Shown: in pieces, positions 54,596-61,822 of the stretch
Numbering within the stretch: position 1 is the stretch's first letter
Layout: every line of letters starts with the position of its first letter
NCBI RefSeq assembly: GCF_001465595.2
Contig: NZ_CP013481.2
Coordinates: 3,968,001-4,032,000 of the forward strand
DNA length: 64,000 nt
Source: Pandoraea apista
GTDB taxonomy: Bacteria; Pseudomonadota; Gammaproteobacteria; Burkholderiales; Burkholderiaceae
Direction: 5' to 3'
The notes under the pieces: generated by a model
The model's database searches: none
What the model saw: the letters and a program-made list of their open reading frames with translations, nothing else
What the model was told of the DNA's origin: nothing
Translations under genes and position numbers: made by a program

Positions 54596-54967
54596 TCATA
54601 GCGGCCGGTAAGCAATGCATTCGATCTCGATGCGCGTCGTGATGACGGCGCGCGCTTCGACCGTGGTTCGTGCAAGGCGGCCGTCAGGGAAGAATTCCTT
54701 GAACACGCCGTTGTAGCGGCCGAAGTCACGCGCATCTTCCAGATAGACCGTCGCCTTGACCACGTCCGGCAAATCGCACCCCGCCTCGTGCAGCACGCGC
54801 TGCACGGCGAGGATCGTGGCGCGGGTCTCCTCTTCGATGGTGCCGCTGACCATGCGCCCCGCTTCGTCCTTGGCGACCTGCCCGGAAACGAACACGTAAT
54901 CCCCTGCGCGAACCGCCGGATGAAACGGCAGGTTGGGGTTCTTTTTGCCATGTACCGAAATCGTCAT
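54596..54967 (-). CDS. RidA/YjgF family protein
   Basis: This 123-aa protein has the RidA chorismate-mutase-like fold: HPAVRAGDYVFVSGQVA, IEEETRATILAVQRVLHEAGCDLPDVVKATVYLED, and the end motif ARTTVEARAVITTRIEIECIAY. The usual Arg of true RidA enamine deaminases (xIPxxxRPC) is not evident at that position, so a catabolic deaminase or hydrolase subgroup is more likely. It lies in the second catabolic operon between the GST and LVIVD genes. Confidence 0.85.
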   Translation of the reverse strand: MTISVHGKKNPNLPFHPAVRAGDYVFVSGQVAKDEAGRMVSGTIEEETRATILAVQRVLHEAGCDLPDVVKATVYLEDARDFGRYNGVFKEFFPDGRLARTTVEARAVITTRIEIECIAYRPL

Positions 54968-55001
54968 TACCGTCCTCTTCGTTTTCGTAGGGGCCCTGAA
55001 G

Positions 55002-56132
55002 TCATCCCGGGAAACACTCGATGATGTCGACCCCCTGTTGCCGGTCGAGCAGATACACGAGTCCGCGGTCGTCGATCGTGACGTCGTTGGACGAAGCGCG
55101 CTCGCAGCCGGCCGGGGCGTCCGGTTCGTAGAAAGCGATTTCCTTCGGCGCAAACGGATCGGAGAGATCGACAAGGCGCATGCCCTTGGCGAACCAGGCG
55201 AACGGCAATGTCGTTCCCACGAAGCGTTCCGAGGGTTGGTGACAACCCGACATCGGCTCGCGCGGGGCGCCGTCGGGGTCGACACCGGCGACCTGAAACG
55301 TGGATATCGGCATCGGCTGACGTTCGTCGGTGATGTCGTAGACCCAGGCGAAGGACGGTGGCGACGGCCGCAGTTTGGCAACGTCTTCGTCGGCCACCAC
55401 CATGACGCGACGCCCTTTGACGAGACCGGGAATCGGCAGCGCGGTGTGCGTCGGGTGCGGATGCGCCGGGCTGCTGTTGATGCCCGAGATCAGCTTCGGC
55501 GACGACATGTCCGAAATATCGAGAATGAAGAAGCCGTGGTGCCAGTAGGAGACGTAGAGGCGATCGCCCATGCGCAGCGGGTGATGACAGCGCGGACGGA
55601 CGTAGTCGTCCCACGGATACGCTTCGCCCGCACCGACGTTCTGGCCGGGAATCCACCAGCGCCCCACTTCCTCGGGACGCTCGGGCGTTGCCAGATCGAG
55701 AATCTTGACGATGTTCCCGACGAAGCCTTCTGCGGTTGGCGAGATATACGCGTAGCGGCCATCGAAGTCGTAACGATGTACCCCGCCGGCCTCGCCGCCG
55801 GAGTACCAGCGCGAGATCAATCGAGGCTCGGACGGGCGCGTGATATCGAATATCCCGAGCCCGCCGCCAAAGTCCGGCGCGCCCTCACGAAATTTCTCGT
55901 AGTTCACGAGCATCACACCGTCCTGAACGCGAACCTTGTGCGAATGCCAGCCCATCGGCACTTCGAGCGTCGCCAGCAAGCGCGGATGCTTAGGATCGGA
56001 GACGTCATAAATCGACGTGCCCGCGGGCGGACGCATGTGCGAGACATACAGGATGTTGCGATCGATCCACACCTGCCCGCCGCCGGGGCAATCGATGTGG
56101 CTCACGAGCCGCGTATTCCACGCCTTGGCCAT
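55002..56132 (-). CDS. LVIVD-repeat beta-propeller protein
   Basis: This 376-aa protein is made of repeating units that end in YDVSDPKHPRLLATL, FDITRPSEPRLISRW, LDLATPERPEEVGRW, LDISDMSSPKLISGI and VDLSDPFAPKEIAFY, the LVIVD pattern of a beta-propeller. Many His residues (HSHKVRV, CHHPLRMGD, YWHHGFF, PAHPHPTHT) could bind a metal. There is no export signal, so it is probably cytosolic. It sits 11 bp downstream of the cupin dioxygenase gene, so it may be an uncharacterised enzyme or partner of that step. Confidence 0.8.
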   Translation of the reverse strand: MAKAWNTRLVSHIDCPGGGQVWIDRNILYVSHMRPPAGTSIYDVSDPKHPRLLATLEVPMGWHSHKVRVQDGVMLVNYEKFREGAPDFGGGLGIFDITRPSEPRLISRWYSGGEAGGVHRYDFDGRYAYISPTAEGFVGNIVKILDLATPERPEEVGRWWIPGQNVGAGEAYPWDDYVRPRCHHPLRMGDRLYVSYWHHGFFILDISDMSSPKLISGINSSPAHPHPTHTALPIPGLVKGRRVMVVADEDVAKLRPSPPSFAWVYDITDERQPMPISTFQVAGVDPDGAPREPMSGCHQPSERFVGTTLPFAWFAKGMRLVDLSDPFAPKEIAFYEPDAPAGCERASSNDVTIDDRGLVYLLDRQQGVDIIECFPG

Positions 56133-56143
56133 GGACGCGCCCC

Positions 56144-57283
56144 TTAGTCGAGAAGCATGACGTCGCCGCCAGCGGTCTTGCCCCAGCGTTGCAGCAGGCC
56201 GAACGCGCGCAGCGCCGGCTCGTCGCTCGCAATGAATACGATGGCCGGCTGCGTGGCGCTCGTGTTCTCGAATTCGGCCCACGTCCCGCCGGGTACGGCG
56301 AGCGTATCGAATTGCCGGGTCTCGAAGGTTTCGCCGTCGAGCACGGCTCGCACGTCGCCCTCCATCGGCGACACCAACAGACTTGCCGTCTGCTTCATCG
56401 GCAATGTGCGCTCGCCGGGACGCAACATCTGCATGAAGAACGTCATCGTCTTGTAGACCGGACCGCCCCGTAGCGGGTCGACGTACTCGATGCGCAGCCC
56501 TTCATACGGGTTTTCGGCCCACTCGCGATGCTTCTCCAGCAATTCGCGCACCGCTTCGTAGCGATAGATGAACATCGGCGACGAACCGTTGGCACCGCGG
56601 CGATGGTCGACAAAACGCGGCATCAGGCCACCGGCCCCGTAGGTAATCGCCGAGTAATCCGCAGGGAAGCGCGCGGATTGCTTGCGCATGGCCGCGCCGC
56701 CCTCGCTGTAGTCGTGATCGAACGAGAGCGCGTTGAGCGTTTCGACCAGCGGGTAATCGAGCACCGAAAGGTTGATGGCCGGCTCGTTGCCGACGTTACC
56801 GTGGTTGTGCCATGTGTCGCGCGGCGTCAGCACCATGTCGCCGGGTCCGAAAACGACGTCTTCCCCCTCCACGCCGGTGAAATTCTGCGATCCGGTCAAA
56901 CCCAGCCGGACGGCGCTTGCGGTATGGCGGTGCGGCGGCATGATCTCGTTCGGATCGTTAAGCCGGTACGCCGTGTACATGGTGGTCACTGTTGCCCGTC
57001 TCGGCTTGAGGCCCGGATTGGTCAGGATCAGTGAGCGACGATCGGAGTCGGCGGTGGAAATCAGGCGCGCCGACTGCTGCAACAGTGGTTCGAGCACCTC
57101 TTTGTAACGCCAGACATAAGGCACAGCGCGCTGGCCCTGCATCAGTTGCCTGATCTCGTCGTGTTCGATGTCCGAACTTCTGGCCCAGAACGGGAACAGA
57201 TGCGCGTTACCAATCTCCTCGTACATCTGCCGGGTCTCCTGTTCGCTGCTGCGAACGGCGGCTTCCTGCGTGGCTTGCATCAT
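56144..57283 (-). CDS. Cupin dioxygenase, gentisate 1,2-dioxygenase-like
   Basis: This 379-aa protein has two cupin halves like gentisate 1,2-dioxygenase. The N-terminal half carries the iron ligands in MPPHRHTASAVRLGLTG and TPRDTWHNHGN; the C-terminal half has the degenerate LPMKQTASLLVSP site. GGAGG precedes the start codon. Such enzymes open the ring of gentisate, 1-hydroxy-2-naphthoate or salicylate. It is first in the minus-strand operon that runs to the truncated dehydrogenase and lies divergently from its presumed GntR regulator. Downstream GST and dehydrogenases support an aromatic pathway; the exact ring is open. Confidence 0.83.
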   Translation of the reverse strand: MMQATQEAAVRSSEQETRQMYEEIGNAHLFPFWARSSDIEHDEIRQLMQGQRAVPYVWRYKEVLEPLLQQSARLISTADSDRRSLILTNPGLKPRRATVTTMYTAYRLNDPNEIMPPHRHTASAVRLGLTGSQNFTGVEGEDVVFGPGDMVLTPRDTWHNHGNVGNEPAINLSVLDYPLVETLNALSFDHDYSEGGAAMRKQSARFPADYSAITYGAGGLMPRFVDHRRGANGSSPMFIYRYEAVRELLEKHREWAENPYEGLRIEYVDPLRGGPVYKTMTFFMQMLRPGERTLPMKQTASLLVSPMEGDVRAVLDGETFETRQFDTLAVPGGTWAEFENTSATQPAIVFIASDEPALRAFGLLQRWGKTAGGDVMLLD

Positions 57284-57354
57284 GCTGCGCTACCTCCGAG
57301 TGGGGTTTCACGAACCGCTGACGCAAACGATTAGATCAATACAAATTTTTCATG

Positions 57355-57413
57355 TCAACCAAAAATGTATTTGGTCGTTTTGGTTGATATACTTTGGTTG
57401 AATTTTTGGTTGA
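57355..57413. promoter_or_regulatory. TTGGTTGA repeat array, candidate GntR operator
   Basis: Three direct TTGGTTGA copies lie at 57380, 57394 and 57406, and one inverted copy (TCAACCAA) at 57355-57362. Another TTGGTTGA is at 57601 inside the regulator gene. The array fills the divergent region between the cupin gene and the GntR gene. Clustered identical half-sites in both orientations indicate cooperative binding, most likely by the adjacent GntR protein. Confidence 0.65.
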
Positions 57414-57552
57414 ACCGAATTTCCACCATCCGGGGGCAAAAACCTCACTTTCGCTTTGATTACAAAGCGCCACATTGAATTAGCAAAGCGTCCAGCGCGT
57501 TAGCCGATGGTTACGAATTCCGCTATCATGCTGCCTCTGGGATTTTTACTGC

Positions 57553-58227
57553 ATGCAACCAGACACCTTGGTTGCGGCAAAGAGAAAAGTAATGGTCGAT
57601 TTGGTTGAGAGTTTGCGAACCCGCCTCGCCAACGGCGAAGCGTTGCCGGCGGAACGGCAATTGGCAGACGAGCTGGGCGTGAAACGCCATCAGTTGCGTA
57701 ACGCACTGAAGGTACTGCGCGACGAGGGTGAACTGGAATCGCCGCGCGGACGCGGCGAGGGGCAATCCAGACGCAACGGAGAGATATTGGCCGGGCACAC
57801 GAATGTGCTGGAGGTGATCGAACTTCGGCTGGCGCTTGAACCGTTTCTGGCACGGCTGGCAGCAGTCCGCGCCACTCCGGTCGAGATTTCGCGCATCGAG
57901 CGTGCAGCCACGACCTCGCCCGGTGCCGATCGGGGATCGACCGACCTGGCCTTTCACCGCGCGGTCGCTGCGGCATCGGGCAATGCACTGGCTGCCGATA
58001 TCTATCAGATCATTCGGCGAGTCGGCTCGGATATCCGCTTACATGTGCAACAACCGGTTCCGCACTGCCCGGAGCGCATTCGACAGCGTGACCGGGAGCA
58101 TCAGGCGATTGCCGAAGCCATACGGAATCGGGCGCCTGACCTTGCCGAAACGGCAATGCGCGAACACCTGATCCGCGTGCGGGAGCAAATCATGGCGCGG
58201 ATGGTGCCCGGGAGTCAGAACAACTAA
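57553..58227 (+). CDS. GntR-family regulator, FCD subfamily
   Basis: This 224-aa protein has the helix-turn-helix LPAERQLADELGVKRHQLRNALKVLRDEGELESPRGRG and an FCD domain (LRLALEPFLARLAAVRA, DLAFHRAVAAASGN with metal-type residues, REHLIRVREQI). It is divergent from the cupin operon and very likely its repressor, released by the aromatic substrate or an intermediate. TTGGTTGA repeats precede it and one copy lies within the gene. Confidence 0.87.
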   Translation: MQPDTLVAAKRKVMVDLVESLRTRLANGEALPAERQLADELGVKRHQLRNALKVLRDEGELESPRGRGEGQSRRNGEILAGHTNVLEVIELRLALEPFLARLAAVRATPVEISRIERAATTSPGADRGSTDLAFHRAVAAASGNALAADIYQIIRRVGSDIRLHVQQPVPHCPERIRQRDREHQAIAEAIRNRAPDLAETAMREHLIRVREQIMARMVPGSQNN

Positions 58228-58475
58228 CGAGCTGGCCCCCGTGGAACGTCGATACGCGCCCGCGCCAGTTGCCGCCGGTTGAGCCCGGTTGAGGCCAACC
58301 GCCGAGAACACTTCACCTCGCACCGTCGGCATCGAGCATGCATGCCAATCAAGGAAGTTATTCCCCCAGTTTCAGCATGTCCGAAATTTTCAGGACAGGT
58401 CAGTCGCAGCAAGCGCCGGAGAGTGGGAACCGGTACGAAGAGCGCCTGACCCAAGCCGGCTCGCGCCGTACTATC
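58228..58475. other. Intergenic region between GntR and GGDEF/EAL genes
   Basis: A 248-bp stretch between convergent stop codons. I see no gene and no clear terminator in it. Confidence 0.5.
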
Positions 58476-60581
58476 CTACGCATCGCTGACAACAATCGGT
58501 TCTGCGCCGGTGAGCGTATCCCGACGTGAGGCGGCCTCGAAGAAAGACTCGGCTGGCGCAGGCTTGCCCAGGAGATATCCTTGCAAGGAGTCACAGCCAA
58601 GAGTCGTTAAAAACTCTTGTTGAGCGGCGGTCTCCACCCCTTCCGCAACCACATTGAGTTTGAGGGTGCGGCCGAGCGCGACAATCGCGGAAACAATTGC
58701 AGCATCCTCCGTGTCGTGAGTCAGGTCGCTAATAAACCCACGATCAATCTTTAATTCGCTGGCAGGCAGTCGCTTTAGATACAGCAAACTCGAATATCCC
58801 GTACCGAAATCGTCGATCGAAATCCGTACCCCCAAGTCATGCAGTTGCTGCAGAATTGCCAAACTGGCGTCTGCGTTTTGCATTGCTGTCGATTCGGTAA
58901 TTTCGAGCGTTAGGCAGGAAGGTGCTAGTTTGTGGCGAGTCAGTACTGCTTGGACGGTCTGAAGCAAGTCAGTATGGGCAAACTGCAGGGGGGATAGATT
59001 GATCGCAATAGTCCAATCGGTGTGTCCAGCCTGATGCCAAACGCTCATCTGCCTGCACGCCTCGTCCAGCACCCAGGCGCCCATCGGTATGATCAGACCC
59101 GTTTTCTCCGCCGCGGAGATGAACTGATCCGGTGACAGAAGCCCGTGTACGGGATGATTCCAGCGCACAAGCGCTTCCGCACCAATCACCGGCCCGCCTG
59201 GCGCGGTAAATTTGGGCTGGTAGTACAGCACAAACTCGCATCGCTCCAGAGCCACTCGCAGATCCTGAACAAGCGCCAACTGGGCACGAACGTTCTCGTT
59301 CATCGACTCTTCAAAAAAACATCTCGTATTGCGACCGAGACGCTTCGCGTGATACATCGCGGCATCCGCGTTGGTTATCAGTTCGTGCAGGCTTGCCCCG
59401 TTACCGGGGTACATGGCGATACCGATACTGGTCGACACGCGCAGTTCGTGTCCGGCAACGTCAAATGGCGCGTGGATAGCATGTACGAGCTGGTCTGCCA
59501 GTGTCGCGGCATCCGAGGGTTCATTGACACTTGCAAGCAAGACGAACTCATCTCCACCGACACGCGCTACGGTGTCCTGGGCCCGGACACTTTGTGTGAT
59601 GCGCTTTGCGACCTGCTCCAGAAGCAGGTCGCCGACATGATGGCCGTAGGCGTCGTTGATTGCCTTGAATCCGTCAAGATCCAGGAACATCAGCGCGAAG
59701 CCTGCCTGCTCGCGATCAGCGCGCTGCATCGCCTGCTCGATCCGGTCTTCCAGGAGTAGACGATTTGGCAGCCGGGTCAGGCCATCGTGGAGGGCGAGAT
59801 AGGTCAGTTCCCGATTCGCCTCGGCAAGTGACACGGCCAGCCGAGCCGTACGAGACTCCAACCGTCTATCGAGCACCGAGACTATCAATGCTATGGCGAG
59901 GATGGACAACGTGCCCACCGTAATCACGAGCGCCAACCATCCGCTGCTCATGCCACTACGTGCCGCTCCGCAGATACTTCCCAATTGGAATTGCGCCGCT
60001 GCCATTCCCGTGTAGTGCATGCCGGCAATGGCAAAACCCATGACCACAGCTGCACCGAATCGGAACATGCGGGCTCGCGGAGATTGTCTGCGCAGGTGGA
60101 ACGCGAGCCATAGCGCCGCCCCCGACGCGACCACCGCTATCACCACGGAAAGTCCGAATAGCGATGGGATGTACTGGATTCCGGGGTCCATGCGCATCGC
60201 GGCCATGCCGGTATAGTGCATCGAAGCCACACCCAAACCCATCAATAGAGCGCCCATCGCCCATCGCAGAATAGGCAGCGTCTCTTGACACACTAGCCAT
60301 AGGGCAAAGGCCGACAGCGAAATAGCGATTAACAATGAAGCTAAGGTCACCAGCGGATCGTAGCCAAGCTCGATCGGCAGGGAAAAGGCCAGCATACCGA
60401 CGAAATGCATCGACCAAATGCCGATGCCCATCGCGGTGCCTCCTCCCACAAGCCACCAAACGGCAGCCCTTCCCTGTGTAGTTGAAATGCGGCCGGCCAA
60501 GTCCAGGGCGGTATATGAGGCGAGTATTGCAACTAGTACTGAAACAAGCACCAGCAAAGTGTTGTAGCTACCGACGTACAT
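58476..60581 (-). CDS. MHYT-GGDEF-EAL cyclic-di-GMP signalling protein
   Basis: This 701-aa inner-membrane protein has an N-terminal MHYT domain of seven segments, with the three copies SMHFVGM, SMHYTGM and GMHYTGM thought to bind copper and sense oxygen, CO or NO. The GGDEF domain has intact RVGGDEF, and the EAL domain has GAEALVRW, EITES, DDFGTGYSSL and EGVET. Both enzyme halves therefore keep their catalytic motifs, so it could make and break cyclic di-GMP depending on the signal. It stands alone beside an autotransporter gene, which such signalling often controls. Confidence 0.92.
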   Translation of the reverse strand: MYVGSYNTLLVLVSVLVAILASYTALDLAGRISTTQGRAAVWWLVGGGTAMGIGIWSMHFVGMLAFSLPIELGYDPLVTLASLLIAISLSAFALWLVCQETLPILRWAMGALLMGLGVASMHYTGMAAMRMDPGIQYIPSLFGLSVVIAVVASGAALWLAFHLRRQSPRARMFRFGAAVVMGFAIAGMHYTGMAAAQFQLGSICGAARSGMSSGWLALVITVGTLSILAIALIVSVLDRRLESRTARLAVSLAEANRELTYLALHDGLTRLPNRLLLEDRIEQAMQRADREQAGFALMFLDLDGFKAINDAYGHHVGDLLLEQVAKRITQSVRAQDTVARVGGDEFVLLASVNEPSDAATLADQLVHAIHAPFDVAGHELRVSTSIGIAMYPGNGASLHELITNADAAMYHAKRLGRNTRCFFEESMNENVRAQLALVQDLRVALERCEFVLYYQPKFTAPGGPVIGAEALVRWNHPVHGLLSPDQFISAAEKTGLIIPMGAWVLDEACRQMSVWHQAGHTDWTIAINLSPLQFAHTDLLQTVQAVLTRHKLAPSCLTLEITESTAMQNADASLAILQQLHDLGVRISIDDFGTGYSSLLYLKRLPASELKIDRGFISDLTHDTEDAAIVSAIVALGRTLKLNVVAEGVETAAQQEFLTTLGCDSLQGYLLGKPAPAESFFEAASRRDTLTGAEPIVVSDA

Positions 60582-61822
60582 GGACCGACTCCGGGATAGT
60601 GGTCAGATTGATACTTTGGATATGGGAGGGCATTACGGCCGATTGTTGGCTAGAGATGGAACGAGATAGATTTGCCCATGTACTTACACCTGACCTGATA
60701 CGCCTATTCCAGAACTGATTTCCGTACCCCTGTATCCGGTACGTGCGCAACCATAGGATGAATGAAAAACAACTACTTGCGGCACAACGCATACCCACGA
60801 CCGTTTTCGCGCGAAGCCCCCTCTTGCGCGGCGGTCACGAACGTCATGCCAGCGATGCCAAACTTCACCATTACGTGGGGGCAGTGGATCAGGTTTCGGG
60901 TTTCGCCCGACAACACCTGTAAGGTGTCATTGGGATGCGTCATACCTTCGCGTGAGATGTGTGCCACGTAGCGAATCTCGATACGGTAGGCACTGAGAAT
61001 CTTGTCTTGCTCCCCAAGGTCGGCAGCCTGCGAGTATTCAAGGCGATGCCTGAAACCCTGACCACCGGCAGAACGAGAGAATGGCGGCGCCGAAGAGAAT
61101 CTTGAGCTATGCCAATGACATTGCACCCACAACGCGTGCGCCTGACGGACATCTGCGGTCTGACTCGTACGAGACAATCAGAGCATGAATGCCAGATGGG
61201 CCGCAATATCGATTGCTTATAGTTAATCTATAAAGTGCTGCTGAAAACGTTTCCGGTCATCGTTCGTGGTTTGGCTGCAACAACAGGTTTCGCCTTTGTG
61301 GCTACGTCGGGGGATGCACACGCCCGTCAGACCTTTCGAAGCGGGTTAAGCAACGACCGAACACTCCCGGAACCCGGAACTATTCTTCACCGGTAGTTGC
61401 GACGAGCGACTGCTCGGCATGATTACGTCGGCAGCCGACAGGCGGCTGATAAACAATCGCCGAAGGCATTGCGGGGGACATGAATTCCGCGTTGCCATTC
61501 ACTATCGGATAGCGAAATAGATTTTTCGCTGAGTCCGTTACTCGCGCCATGCAAAGCCGCCTCAAATATCCGGTGTAGACGGGCCGGTTTCAACCTCGAT
61601 CGCAAACCTGAAGGTCCTTATGGAAGAACGCCCACGCAGCGAATCCCAGGATCAGCGTCAACGGTTTACCATGGACTTCAAATAAAATCAGATCAAGCGC
61701 CTTCTGGATTTTCCACCCATGAAACGAGACGTCATTTACGACATACCATTCGCACAAATAATTAAAAATACTTATGATCTTATCAAAATAAATCGAGATT
61801 GATCGCCAATTGGAGGAGAACC
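60582..61822. other. Gene-poor 1.2-kb region before second autotransporter
   Basis: G+C falls, most clearly in 61690-61810, which holds A+T-rich promoter-like DNA before the autotransporter gene. A TTATAG-N5-CTATAA dyad lies at 61217-61233. A weak minus-strand frame (60773-61177) and a short plus-strand frame from a GTG at 61235 to 61396, whose first 30 residues look like a signal peptide, may be decayed genes. No mobile-element gene is recognisable. Confidence 0.45.
60773..61177 (-). CDS. Hypothetical protein, doubtful
   Basis: A 134-codon frame with a mixed composition (segments such as RIEIRYVAHISREGMTHPNDTLQVL and MVKFGIAGMTFVTAAQEG look protein-like). I do not recognise a family, and no convincing ribosome site is visible. 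It fills part of a gene-poor stretch between the MHYT protein gene and the second autotransporter. It could be a remnant of a transferred gene. Confidence 0.25.
   Translation of the reverse strand: MSRTSQTADVRQAHALWVQCHWHSSRFSSAPPFSRSAGGQGFRHRLEYSQAADLGEQDKILSAYRIEIRYVAHISREGMTHPNDTLQVLSGETRNLIHCPHVMVKFGIAGMTFVTAAQEGASRENGRGYALCRK

Noticed and set aside
60913-60927. ACACCT-N3-AGGTGT as a third enhancer site of the sigma-54 activator
   Set aside because: The spacer is 3 bp instead of 11, the arms are shorter, and no -24/-12 promoter or likely target gene follows.
61235-61396. Short plus-strand frame with a signal-peptide-like start (GTG)
   Set aside because: No ribosome site and only 53 residues without a recognised mature part; mentioned only in the regional entry.
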